This document shows positions 51,083 through 59,306 of a DNA stretch of 64,000 nucleotides, one piece after another (position 1 is the stretch's first letter; each line of letters begins with the position of its first letter). Source of the DNA: Arthrobacter sp. N199823 (GTDB lineage: Bacteria > Actinomycetota > Actinomycetes > Actinomycetales > Micrococcaceae); the NCBI RefSeq assembly GCF_002929705.1, contig NZ_PJIN01000004.1, positions 62,001-126,000 on the forward strand, read 5' to 3'. Below the pieces are notes generated by a model. That model did not search any database. It saw only the letters and a program-made list of their open reading frames with translations, and had not been told where the DNA came from. A program made the position numbers and the translations under genes.

Positions 51083-52011
51083 GCACCTTCGAGAAGCTCT
51101 CCATCAACACAGCGACCATCAAGAAGGCCTCACTTGCCGAAGCCCTCGACCTCAGCGTCGCCGCTGGCCTGAGACACATTGGCCTGTGGCGCGACAAGGT
51201 GGCCGAAGTGGGCCTGGAAACAGCAGTCGAGATGGTCAAGGCGTCAGGCCTGCAGGTTTCCAGCCTGTGCCGCGGCGGCTTCCTAACCGCAGCTGACGCA
51301 GAAGGCCAGGCGGCCGCACTTGCGGACAACAAGGCGGCCATTCTCGAAGCCAAGGCTCTGGGTACCACCGAGATCATCATGGTGGTGGGCGGCCTGCCCG
51401 ACTTCAGCGTCTCACCCGGCGCCGTGGACCGTGCCGCTGCTGGTGCTGGTGCCGGTGATGGTGATGGTGGCGAGGCAAGCGCCGTCGTGGGTGGCAAGGA
51501 CATTGTCCTAGCCCGCCAGCGCGTGGCCGAGCGCCTGGCTGAGCTGGTGCCGTTTGCACTGGAACACGGTGTCCGCCTGGTGCTGGAACCCCTACACCCC
51601 ATGTACGCCGCGGATCGCGCGGTGCTCTCAACCCTGGGCCAGGCCCTGGACTTGGCGGCCCCGCACCCGGTTGCGGCCGTCGGAGTCGTGGTGGACACCT
51701 TCCATGTGTGGTGGGATCCGTACCTACAGCAGCAGATTGCCCGCGCAGGAGCAGAAGGCCGCATTGCCTCGTATCAGGTGTGCGATTTCAACGTGCCCAT
51801 CGCCGCCGATGCGCTGCTCTCCCGCGGATTCATGGGCGACGGCGTCATTGACTTCTCCTCGATCGGTGCATGGGTGGCCGAGGCAGGCTACAACGGCGTG
51901 GTGGAGGTGGAAATCTTCAACGAGGACATCTGGAACTTGCCGTATGCCGAGGTGGTTGACACCGTCAAGGCACGCTACGCCGAGCTCGTGGAACCGCATC
52001 TGGGCGCGTAG
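51079..52011 (+). CDS. Sugar phosphate isomerase/epimerase-type TIM-barrel protein
   Basis: This 310-residue barrel of the xylose isomerase-like/AP-endonuclease 2 fold has the pattern LSINTATIKKASLAEALDLS, GLRHIGLWRDKVAEVGLE, LVLEPLHPMYA (catalytic Glu), VVDTFHVWWDP (Asp/His), VCDFNVPIAADALLSRGFMG and EVEIFNEDIW. These supply metal ligands of an isomerase or epimerase. A glycine/alanine/aspartate-rich insert at about residues 119-134 is coded by simple GGT/GAT repeats and probably loops out. It overlaps the DUF993 stop by 4 bases. Last gene of the LacI-controlled operon. Confidence 0.87.
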   Translation: MSTFEKLSINTATIKKASLAEALDLSVAAGLRHIGLWRDKVAEVGLETAVEMVKASGLQVSSLCRGGFLTAADAEGQAAALADNKAAILEAKALGTTEIIMVVGGLPDFSVSPGAVDRAAAGAGAGDGDGGEASAVVGGKDIVLARQRVAERLAELVPFALEHGVRLVLEPLHPMYAADRAVLSTLGQALDLAAPHPVAAVGVVVDTFHVWWDPYLQQQIARAGAEGRIASYQVCDFNVPIAADALLSRGFMGDGVIDFSSIGAWVAEAGYNGVVEVEIFNEDIWNLPYAEVVDTVKARYAELVEPHLGA

Positions 52012-52087
52012 CCATTGCCGTGGAAACGTCACCGTTTTGGGATGGAAGACAGGCCAGTTCGGCTCGTTGAAAAATCCCAAAGGTGTG

Positions 52088-52483
52088 ATGACAATGTCCG
52101 GAATTGGTACCTGCCTGGGGTTTGACGGGCCGGGGGAGCCGGGCTCCGCACTGAGGGTTGCCTTCGAACTGGACGGGCGCAGCTTCACTGGCCTCAATGG
52201 CGGCCCGCAATTCACGGTCAATGAGTCCATTTCCTTTGTGCTGAGCTTTGCCAGCCAGGCGGAGCTGGATGAGAAATGGGATGCGCTCACGGCCGACGGC
52301 GGCATGGAGAGCCAGTGCGGCTGGCTCAAGGACAAGTTCGGCGTCTCCTGGCAGCTGGTACCCGCCATGATGCCCCAGGTACTCAGCGGACCGGACCCTG
52401 CGGGAGCGCAAAGGGCAATGGCGGCCATGATGGGCATGAAGAAACTCGTCATCGCCGAGCTGCAAGCCGCCTACGACGGTTAA
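52088..52483 (+). CDS. N-terminally truncated PhnB/3-demethylubiquinone methyltransferase-like (VOC) protein, probably a decayed gene
   Basis: The 131 residues from ATG 52088 match the family from GPGEPGSALRVAFELDGRSF on, through TGLNGGPQFTVNESISFVL, CGWLKDKFGVSWQLVPAMMP and QRAMAAMMGMKKLVIAELQA. Full members start about 30 residues earlier with a TPFLWFDGQAEEA block. Just upstream, in another frame (about 52029-52071), the DNA still reads SPFWDGRQASSAR before a stop, at nearly the right distance. So the N-terminal strand-helix unit seems lost by frameshift. AAAGG before ATG 52088 could allow a shortened product. Confidence 0.65.
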   Translation: MTMSGIGTCLGFDGPGEPGSALRVAFELDGRSFTGLNGGPQFTVNESISFVLSFASQAELDEKWDALTADGGMESQCGWLKDKFGVSWQLVPAMMPQVLSGPDPAGAQRAMAAMMGMKKLVIAELQAAYDG

Positions 52484-53202
52484 ATGTACTTCAGGAACCG
52501 CTGAGGCGCGTCCATGAAGGAGCGCCAGTTCTGCACGAGCTCAAGGTCTTCCCAGGCGTTGGGCCGCAGACCCCACGGCCCCACCTCGTAAATATCGGCG
52601 CCCGGCAGGGATGCCAACATGGGGGAGTGCGTCGAGAGGATGACTTGAGAGTCACCGCCGTCGACCAATTGCGTCAGCACGCTCAGCAGCGAGAGGCAGC
52701 CGGAAAAGGACAGTGCGGATTCGGGCTCGTCGAGGATCCACAGGCCACCGCCGCGGAAACGGTTCAAGATCAATTCCAGAAACGATTCGCCGTGGGACAT
52801 GGCATGGTAGTTGCTGTCCGGCCTGCCCATGGAGGGGTTGTCCTCTAGATAGCTGAAGAAGCCGTGCATGGTTTCGGCGCGCAGAAAGTAACCGTATTTG
52901 CTGGATCCTGGGTTGCGGGTGAGTTTCAAGCCCGAGTGAAGATCGGATTCAGTCGTTCGGCTATGGTGCATTGCTCCCGTGGACCCACCCTCAGGATTCA
53001 CCCCGTAGGCCATGGCGATTCCCTCAACCAGCGTTGATTTGCCGGAGCCGTTCTCGCCCACGAAGACGGTAACTGCGCCCAGATCAAGCCCCTCGCGCAG
53101 AATCTGCTGCACAGGGGCCATTGTTGCGGGCCATACATCTGGGTTCGGTGGGTTGAATGGGTCCACTCCAACGTGGGTTACCGGCGTCTGGCCAAACATC
53201 AT
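52480..53202 (-). CDS. Stand-alone ABC/AAA-type ATPase
   Basis: This 240-residue SMC/ABC-like ATPase domain has Walker A GENGSGKST, a signature-like MSHGESFLELILNRF, Walker B LWILDEPESALS and the switch region VILSTHSPMLASLPGADIYE. The compact RecF-like layout, with no coiled coil or transporter, matches small lone ATPases often annotated as AAA15/21-type. Possible tasks include DNA metabolism or defence; nothing here decides. ATG 53202 follows GAAGGGAC by about 8 bases; the frame stays open to 53532 without a start. The stop overlaps the convergent VOC remnant by 4 bases. Confidence 0.88.
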   Translation of the reverse strand: MMFGQTPVTHVGVDPFNPPNPDVWPATMAPVQQILREGLDLGAVTVFVGENGSGKSTLVEGIAMAYGVNPEGGSTGAMHHSRTTESDLHSGLKLTRNPGSSKYGYFLRAETMHGFFSYLEDNPSMGRPDSNYHAMSHGESFLELILNRFRGGGLWILDEPESALSFSGCLSLLSVLTQLVDGGDSQVILSTHSPMLASLPGADIYEVGPWGLRPNAWEDLELVQNWRSFMDAPQRFLKYI

Positions 53203-53275
53203 GGGACTGTCCCTTCCGTGACTGTGGCTAGTACTGGTGCCATCTTGCCAGCTGGTGTCTGGGATACTGGCCACC

Positions 53276-53722
53276 ATGACTGTCTCTTTTGAGTGTGTTA
53301 CCCATACCGCCCTTGGCATGGCCGAGTTGTTTGACCTGTCGCGGAGCATTGACGCCCACACTGGATCAATGGCACGTTCCAGGGAAACAGCGGTCGCCGG
53401 GGTGACATCTGGCTTGATTGGGCTAGGGCAGGAAGTTTCCTGGCGGGCATGGCACTTCGGGATCCCGCTGCGTATGACGAGCCGGATCACCTCTATGGAC
53501 GCGCCTTCGCGGTTTGTGGACGAACAGGTCAAGGGACCGTTTCGGCATTTCCGGCACGTCCACGAGTTTCAGAAAGGCCCTGAAGGCACCATCATGACCG
53601 ACAGGATCGACTTTGCCGCACCCTTTGGCCCTGTGGGTCGATTGGTGGAAAAGATGGTCCTGGCCCACTACCTGAAGAGACTCATCGAGACACGGAATCA
53701 GTTCCTGGTGCAGGGCGCCTGA
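53276..53722 (+). CDS. SRPBCC-family (cyclase/dehydrase-like) protein
   Basis: In this 148-residue helix-grip protein the start MTVSFECVTHTALGMAELFD, the basic ARSRETAVAGVTSGLIGLGQ, VSWRAWHFGIPLRMTSRIT, the core FVDEQVKGPFRHFRHVHEF and a terminal helix VEKMVLAHYLKRLIETRNQF match small SRPBCC proteins related to polyketide cyclase/CoxG types. It would bind a hydrophobic ligand; which is unknown. No SD is visible before ATG 53276, so it may be leaderless. Divergent from the ATPase gene. Confidence 0.85.
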   Translation: MTVSFECVTHTALGMAELFDLSRSIDAHTGSMARSRETAVAGVTSGLIGLGQEVSWRAWHFGIPLRMTSRITSMDAPSRFVDEQVKGPFRHFRHVHEFQKGPEGTIMTDRIDFAAPFGPVGRLVEKMVLAHYLKRLIETRNQFLVQGA

Positions 53723-53824
53723 GTAACGGCGCGGATGAGGCCCTCAACAGGGACCTGGGAGCTGCTATCAACAGTCGATTAGAACATAGATTCGAATGCG
53801 AAAAAGGCCCATCTTGCGGGCGTT

Positions 53825-55447
53825 TCAGCGCAGCGCTCGCAGATAGCGGCGTCGGACGAGCTTCTGGAAGACCAGCAGAACAGGAAAGAGTATCCGCCAC
53901 GGCTGTTGCGGCGCGGCGCGGGTGAGGGAACGAATGGTCAAGTACACGTCATCGCCAAAGCGGTGCACAATGAACGCCTCCTCACCACTAACAGGGTGAC
54001 CTGGCAGAGTGCGGTAAGAGAATCCGACTCTGTCAGCGGCATCCACCACCGCCACTACCTCAACCGGCTCAACGACCTTCACTCCAAGGAAACTGGCGGT
54101 GACGTTCACGCGTGCTCCTTCTGTCACGGGACCAGGCGTATTTACAGTGAATCCACTGCGGGTTTTCACCTTCCACCTCAGCACGTCAGCTCTAACGCGC
54201 TCCCATAGTTCATCGCCTGTTCCTAGCAGCGCCGTCTCGGACTGCCCCCGGTAGTCGCCATGGCCCCAAGACCAGTCACTTCGCGCCGGGGTGGTCAGGC
54301 TCTTGCGCCTAGATCCCTGCAACGTCCAGACCGGACCTTCCTGGTCCTGCAACCACGACTGGCCCGCCTCGGCCCAGTGGACCGCATCGCGGAGCCAGTA
54401 AGTGGCGTCGGGATCCCAACCCGCCAGTACGGTGGAGAACGTACCGTCCACGGGTATCTCACGGCCGGCGGTGCTCAGGTATCCGCCCATGGTGAGGTGG
54501 ACGGCGTCGTACTTATCCTTGAGAAGCGACCAGTCCGGGATCAACCATCTCCCATGCCGTCCCGTGGTGCGATACCAATCGTGACGCTTGGAGGCAGTGA
54601 CCTCCAGAGCATGCTCGCGGCAAAGCTGCGCCCACGCCTCGGGGGAATCGATCTCGTAGATCCGGAGATTGCTCGGCGTCTGCAGCCGCTGGGCAACTGC
54701 CGCCAATTGGCTGAACCCGTCCTCCACCAGCTGGAGGCCCGCAGGACCTCTACTGCCCAATGCGCGGGTGCTATTGGTCAGGTCCGACGGCGGCCGAGAC
54801 CACCATTCGCCGCTCCAGTTGGCAGTGGGGTCGGCAGGACGCTGTGTTGCAGCATCCTTTTCCTCCGCCATGATCGCCAGACGCCACTGTGCAAGCGTGT
54901 CCACAGCGCCCTTGGCTGAGACCTGTGGGCGGGAATCGTCATCGACGAACGTCACAGTCCACTGCTCGGCTGTATCCAGGGGAGCCATCCACCATGCAAC
55001 GAACGGGGACGCCAGCAAATGTTCGGCGACACGATGCAAGGCGTGGCGCATGGGTGCGCTCGCAGCCAAGATATCCTCGCCATCCGGCTCCTGCCAATAG
55101 CGGGCCGAATTCACGGTGGCGGTCAGCGCCTGGAGCAGCGCAGCCTCGCTGAGAACAGGCAGCGGCAGCGCGTCAAGCAGCGCCGCAACCTCGGCGGCAG
55201 TGGGGTTGGGAAGCGGACTGGCATCTGCGCCCTGACCCGCGTAGCTGGCAGACGGGCCACGGCCCGGCTCCAAGGTGTGGGCAGCGTAGATCTTGGCAGA
55301 GTGGAAATCATTCCGGTCAGGGTCCGGGGCTGCTGCCGTGGCGGCAAGGTCGGCCAGCTCTAGGCACAGCCGCCTGCCACGGGGACCGGCAAGCAACATG
55401 GCTGAGTCCGGTGCTGTGGGTTCCTGTCCGGCGGGTATCGGCGTCAT
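53825..55447 (-). CDS. Large N-terminal region of unknown function fused to a DUF1990 domain
   Basis: In this 540-residue protein the last 150 residues are a DUF1990 domain: VLRWKVKTRSGFTV, GARVNVTASFLGVKVVEPVE, VGFSYRTLPGHPVSGEEAFI and a basic tail FQKLVRRRYLRALR. The first 390 residues contain several Trp-rich stretches (ANWSGEWWSRPPSDLTNSTR, YEIDSPEAWAQLCREHALEV, DWYRTTGRHGRWLIPDWSLL) that I cannot assign. DUF1990 usually occurs alone in about 170 residues. The start ATG overlaps the regulator stop (ATGA), so it is coupled to the GlxA-type gene. Confidence 0.75.
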   Translation of the reverse strand: MTPIPAGQEPTAPDSAMLLAGPRGRRLCLELADLAATAAAPDPDRNDFHSAKIYAAHTLEPGRGPSASYAGQGADASPLPNPTAAEVAALLDALPLPVLSEAALLQALTATVNSARYWQEPDGEDILAASAPMRHALHRVAEHLLASPFVAWWMAPLDTAEQWTVTFVDDDSRPQVSAKGAVDTLAQWRLAIMAEEKDAATQRPADPTANWSGEWWSRPPSDLTNSTRALGSRGPAGLQLVEDGFSQLAAVAQRLQTPSNLRIYEIDSPEAWAQLCREHALEVTASKRHDWYRTTGRHGRWLIPDWSLLKDKYDAVHLTMGGYLSTAGREIPVDGTFSTVLAGWDPDATYWLRDAVHWAEAGQSWLQDQEGPVWTLQGSRRKSLTTPARSDWSWGHGDYRGQSETALLGTGDELWERVRADVLRWKVKTRSGFTVNTPGPVTEGARVNVTASFLGVKVVEPVEVVAVVDAADRVGFSYRTLPGHPVSGEEAFIVHRFGDDVYLTIRSLTRAAPQQPWRILFPVLLVFQKLVRRRYLRALR

Positions 55448-56505
55448 GCGCCCACCCTACCGGCGATCGGCAGCGGGCCACGTTCATCACCTGCGAAGAA
55501 GGCATTCCGGTATTGGGTAGGGGATAGGGACGTGGCCTTCTTAAAGATCTGCCGGAAATTGGCACCACTGCCCAGACCTGACGCTGCTGCGATCCGTTCA
55601 ACAGGCGCCGTTGTGGTCTCCAGCAATTCCTTGGCGCGTTCCACTCGCTGCAACGCCAGCCACTTCATTGGAGTGATGCCACCATGCGCCTCAAATCGAC
55701 GGGCCAGGGTCCGCCCGCTGATGGCTGTAGCCTGGGCAATGTCTGCGGCGGTGATGGGGTGGTGCATATTCTGTACGGCCCATTCCATGGCACGTGCCAC
55801 CTCGGCTGATCGGCTGGCGCTGCCGTGCGGGACCCGATGCTCGATGAACTGGGACTGGGTGCCCTCACGCCGTGGTGCGGCGACGGTTGCTTTTGCCGTT
55901 CGGTTTCCCGCGGCGGCGCCCCAATCGCTTCGGACCAGATGCAGACAGAGGTCGATTCCCGCAGCCACGCCGGCCGAAGTCAAGACGTGGCCGTTGTCCA
56001 CGAACAAGACATTCTCATCCACCGAGATGCGTGGGAACAGCCGGGCCAGGTCTGCCGTGGATTCCCAGTGCGTAGTTGCCGGGAGGCCGTCTAGGATTCC
56101 GGCCTGGGCCAGCGCAAAGGCGCCCGTGCAGATGGAGACCATGCGCACCCCGCGTTTGTGAGCGGCCTGCAATGCGGCCAGAACATCGCCGGCAAGGGGC
56201 ACTCGGCACGTGCTGTAGCCGGGAATGATGACAGTGTGCACCTCTTCAAGGAGGTCAAGGCCCCGTTCCGGGGTCACCGTGAACCCGCCACCTGCTGCCG
56301 CAACGGGAAATCCTCCCGCTGAACAGCTCGCCACCTCGTAGAGACCTGCGGCGATCCGGCCCAGAATTTGTAGTGGGATGCCGAAGTCCAAGGCCAACAC
56401 ATCCGGCAGGGCAAGGACAGCCACCTTAATGGGTTCTTGGCTATGTACTCTGGCGTGGGCGGGAGTAACGGTATTCACGAAGGCCGTGGCTGGAAACTTG
56501 CGCAT
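55444..56505 (-). CDS. GlxA-type AraC-family regulator with DJ-1/PfpI sensor domain
   Basis: In this 353-residue protein residues about 27-190 form a class I glutamine amidotransferase-like (DJ-1/PfpI) domain: VAVLALPDVLALDFGIPLQI, VHTVIIPGYSTCRVPL and VRMVSICTGAFALAQAGILD with a nucleophile-elbow cysteine. The C-terminus has two AraC helix-turn-helices (TAADIAQATAISGRTLARRF and IAAASGLGSGANFRQIFKKA). It regulates neighbouring genes in response to an unknown small molecule. It faces an MFS gene over a 53-base gap and is coupled to the DUF1990 fusion downstream. Confidence 0.92.
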   Translation of the reverse strand: MRKFPATAFVNTVTPAHARVHSQEPIKVAVLALPDVLALDFGIPLQILGRIAAGLYEVASCSAGGFPVAAAGGGFTVTPERGLDLLEEVHTVIIPGYSTCRVPLAGDVLAALQAAHKRGVRMVSICTGAFALAQAGILDGLPATTHWESTADLARLFPRISVDENVLFVDNGHVLTSAGVAAGIDLCLHLVRSDWGAAAGNRTAKATVAAPRREGTQSQFIEHRVPHGSASRSAEVARAMEWAVQNMHHPITAADIAQATAISGRTLARRFEAHGGITPMKWLALQRVERAKELLETTTAPVERIAAASGLGSGANFRQIFKKATSLSPTQYRNAFFAGDERGPLPIAGRVGA

Positions 56506-56558
56506 AGTGGCTATCCTGCCACTGTTGGGAGATGGTTGCTCAATGGAAGTCTGGAATC

Positions 56559-57809
56559 ATGCCGAAAACTGTTCCCCGATTCCGGGTCCTACTCTTCCAG
56601 CTGATCGCTGCCCAGGCCTGTTACTACATGATTGTCAGCATTGACCTGACACTCACGGGCCTGGTCGGCATGGAGCTTGCCCCAACACCAGCGCTGACCA
56701 CACTGCCGCTGAGCCTGATTGTCGTCGTCGGGACCGCTTGCTCTTTTCTCGCCGGACACGCGGCAGCACGGTATGGCTATCGCCCGGTCATGATTGCGGG
56801 GGCGCTGACGGCAATCCTTGGAGGCGCGCTTGCAGCCCTGGCTGTGGCAACTCAGTCATTTGCTCTTTTCTGCGTTGGCACGGCCCTGACAGGTGGCTAT
56901 CGCGCCGTCGGAGGTTTTCTGCGTTTCGTCGCCTCCGAATATGCTCCGCCGGCCAAACGCGAGCGCGCACTGGCGTGGGTCTTGTATGGCGGAGTGATAG
57001 CTGCCGCGCTGGGACCCTTCGCAGCAGTTGCCTCCTCCAGCGCGGTGGCTGTTCCTTATGTGGGTTCATGTCTGCTCATCGCGGCGTTGGGTTTCGTGGC
57101 CTTGATCCTGGCTGCGACGATGCCTCCCACAACGGTGGCAGGCACCGAGAAAGAGCCCGCGATCCAAATCCGCGAGCGCATTGGCAACCCGCAGTTCCTG
57201 CAAGCAGTTCTGATGCTGTCAGGTTCGGGGCTAGTGATGACGCTTGTCATGGCGGCGGGCCCGCTGGCCAGCGCCCATGCCGGTCATTCTGCAGAAGTGG
57301 GAGCCTCAATGATCCAGTGGCATCTGGTGGGAATGTTCGCACCCTCAGCTATGAGTGCACAGTTCCTCAAGCGGTGTGGGATGGGAGCCACCATCGCGCT
57401 AGGCGGGGTGGTCATGGCAAGTGGGTGTGCCGTAGCCGTCTTCAGTGATGCCGGATGGGCCTTAGTGCTGACCTTGGCCTTGGTGGGGGTGGGTTGGAAC
57501 GTACTGTTCGTCGCTGGATCAGCGATGTTATTGCGGTCGTACCCACAGGGCCGCGGGGCAAAACTGCAAGGCTTCACCGACGGCATCACCGCCGCACTGT
57601 CAGCTGGTGGTTCATTCGCCGCGGCAGGAATTCTCAACGGCGTGGGTTGGGGCGGCGTAAGCCTGATCGCTTTCATCACGACCATGAGCGTTCTGGCCGC
57701 ACTTGGCTGGATCGCCGTTCGCGCACGTGGTTCCCAAGTGGGTGGCCCCGCTACGAGAGTTGCGGATGCTGCCCCAGACGCGTCCCGCACCGAGGTTACT
57801 GCGCGATAG
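56559..57809 (+). CDS. MFS transporter (12-helix)
   Basis: This 416-residue protein has about 12 hydrophobic segments. Markers are FQLIAAQACYYMIVSIDLTL, a basic loop GHAAARYGYRPVMIAGALTA (motif A-like), PPAKRERALAWVLYGGVIAA and the repeated motif in the second half GAKLQGFTDGITAALSAGGS. It resembles drug or metabolite exporters of the YcaD/AraJ-like sort. ATG 56559 lies 9 bases after GGAAG; the longer ATG 56532 has its SD too close. Divergent from the GlxA-type regulator, which is its probable controller. Confidence 0.87.
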   Translation: MPKTVPRFRVLLFQLIAAQACYYMIVSIDLTLTGLVGMELAPTPALTTLPLSLIVVVGTACSFLAGHAAARYGYRPVMIAGALTAILGGALAALAVATQSFALFCVGTALTGGYRAVGGFLRFVASEYAPPAKRERALAWVLYGGVIAAALGPFAAVASSSAVAVPYVGSCLLIAALGFVALILAATMPPTTVAGTEKEPAIQIRERIGNPQFLQAVLMLSGSGLVMTLVMAAGPLASAHAGHSAEVGASMIQWHLVGMFAPSAMSAQFLKRCGMGATIALGGVVMASGCAVAVFSDAGWALVLTLALVGVGWNVLFVAGSAMLLRSYPQGRGAKLQGFTDGITAALSAGGSFAAAGILNGVGWGGVSLIAFITTMSVLAALGWIAVRARGSQVGGPATRVADAAPDASRTEVTAR

Positions 57810-57865
57810 CCGAGCGCCCTGTTGGTCTTTCGTCACCTGCGGGCTCACTCAATGTCCATCCACTG

Positions 57866-58351
57866 TCAGTCAAGTTGTACCCGGCAGCTTTTGCCTGTCA
57901 GTTCACCGTTGAGGGTGACCTCTATGGTGAGATGCTTGACACCGACAGGCGGTTCGGGAACGAACACCCAGGAGCCGTCCCATTCGCTGCCGGTCCCCGC
58001 CACCCGCCCGGCCACTAAGAGGTATTCGGTGTCATGGTTGTCTGTGATATTCGCCTTGACCGCACTGAGCACCACATCTCCGGGCATGACGGGCGGGCGT
58101 CCTACTTTGTCGGAGCCATGCATTTCCCGTTGTTCACCCCAGGCTTCCAGTGCCTTCATGTAGTTGACGTGCAACTCCATGGTCGCCGGACTGGTGACAC
58201 AGGCCAGATGCACCCTGATGCCGCGTTCGCCGGGCGCGCGTTGAATGTGTTCCGGAATCTCAGCTGTAATTTCAACGCCCGCAAAACGCACGTCGATGCC
58301 CTCATTGCTCGCAACTACCAAATCCCCTGGCGCCCACACGATTGTCGTCAT
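57866..58351 (-). CDS. Hypothetical protein
   Basis: This 161-residue soluble protein is beta-rich: TIVWAPGDLVVASNEGIDVR, FAGVEITAEIPEHIQRAPGE, VHLACVTSPATMELHVNYMK and HLTIEVTLNGELTGKSCRVQ. It has three cysteines and no signal peptide. No family is recognised. It is convergent with the MFS gene and lies 39 bases after the start-distal methyltransferase direction is passed, on the same strand, so it may be transcribed separately. Confidence 0.65.
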   Translation of the reverse strand: MTTIVWAPGDLVVASNEGIDVRFAGVEITAEIPEHIQRAPGERGIRVHLACVTSPATMELHVNYMKALEAWGEQREMHGSDKVGRPPVMPGDVVLSAVKANITDNHDTEYLLVAGRVAGTGSEWDGSWVFVPEPPVGVKHLTIEVTLNGELTGKSCRVQLD

Positions 58352-58390
58352 GAAGCCAGACTAACCACGGAGCACCCTGTAGCGGTAGGC

Positions 58391-59257
58391 CTAGGGCTTG
58401 GACGCAGCCCAGCCGGTCCGATGTCCGCGCACCACCAGGTCGCCGCGGCGCTCCAGGGATTCCGGACCGTCTCCCAGCAGCAATTCCAGTGAGGCGAGGT
58501 CGGCCGGAGAAACGGCACCTGCCAGCGCTGGAGCGATTCGCCCCAGGAAGGTGCGCCCATAGCGGGCGGCAAGTTCCGGCGTCGCGCTTCCCTGGGTGGG
58601 GAAGTGGCGGCGTTCGACGGTGAATCCGGCACGTTCCAGCCCGGCCGTCCACTCGGGATACTGGTTCCAGCCGTTGCTGGCCAGAGAGGCGTGCAGCCGG
58701 GACTCCATACCGTTCACGACGGAGGATCCCTCCTGCAGGCGCTCGGGAAGGAAGCTCGGGAGGCCGTCCATCTCGATAACAATGAGCAATCCGCCCGGGG
58801 TCAGGTTGGCGAACATCTCCGCCATAGTCCGCTCCGGATCGGCCAGCTCATGGAGTGAGGATGAGGCCCACATCAGATCTGCGGTTGCGCTCGCAGGCCA
58901 CTCCTCATTCAGGTTGGCCTGCAGCCCGGCGATGCGGCCGTCCAGTCCGCTGGCTGCTGCTGATCCGAGGGTCGTCGCCAGCATCTGGGCTGATATGTCG
59001 AGCGCCGTCACGTGAGCAGACGGGAAGCGGCGGGCCAGGGCGAGCGTGCCAACACCGGACCCGGCGCCAACGTCCAGGATGGTCTCCGGCTCGTGCCCGG
59101 CAAGCTCCGCCGCCCATGCGGTGGCGTCCGTCAGATACGAGCCCAGGATGAGCGCGTCCAGATCCAGCATCTGCGCCAGCTCGGCATCTGTGGCGTGGGA
59201 GTGGCCCTCATCGTGGCTGTGTCCCGCGTGCGGGTGGTGGTGTCCGTGTTCAGTCAT
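58391..59257 (-). CDS. SAM-dependent class I methyltransferase with histidine-rich N-terminus
   Basis: In this 288-residue protein the first 22 residues are His-rich (MTEHGHHHPHAGHSHDEGHS), like a metal-binding tail. The Rossmann methyltransferase core follows: ILDVGAGSGVGTLALARRFP (motif I), VTALDISAQML, LMWASSSLHELADPERTMAE and LTPGGLLIVIEMDG. It probably methylates a small molecule. It is divergent from the XRE-cupin regulator, which likely controls it. The natural His tail could bind Ni, Zn or Cu. Confidence 0.88.
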   Translation of the reverse strand: MTEHGHHHPHAGHSHDEGHSHATDAELAQMLDLDALILGSYLTDATAWAAELAGHEPETILDVGAGSGVGTLALARRFPSAHVTALDISAQMLATTLGSAAASGLDGRIAGLQANLNEEWPASATADLMWASSSLHELADPERTMAEMFANLTPGGLLIVIEMDGLPSFLPERLQEGSSVVNGMESRLHASLASNGWNQYPEWTAGLERAGFTVERRHFPTQGSATPELAARYGRTFLGRIAPALAGAVSPADLASLELLLGDGPESLERRGDLVVRGHRTGWAASKP

Positions 59258-59277
59258 GCTTCCACGGTAGCGGCTCC

Positions 59278-59306
59278 ATGCGTTGTGCGCATAGACTTTT
59301 GCGCAT
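59278..59306. promoter_or_regulatory. Operator-like repeats at the start of the XRE-cupin gene
   Basis: ATGCG-N5-CGCAT at 59278-59292 is a perfect small palindrome. The octamers GTGCGCAT (59285-59292) and TTGCGCAT (59299-59306) repeat directly and run into the start codon. It lies between the divergent methyltransferase and regulator genes, suggesting autoregulation. Confidence 0.4.

Noticed and set aside
51554-52087. Upstream open frame continuous with the VOC remnant
   Set aside because: It overlaps the isomerase in another frame and its sequence resembles no protein; only the part after 52088 matches a family.
52480-53532. Long N-terminal extension of the ATPase
   Set aside because: The first 110 residues overlap the divergent SRPBCC gene and resemble no family; ATG 53202 has a good SD.
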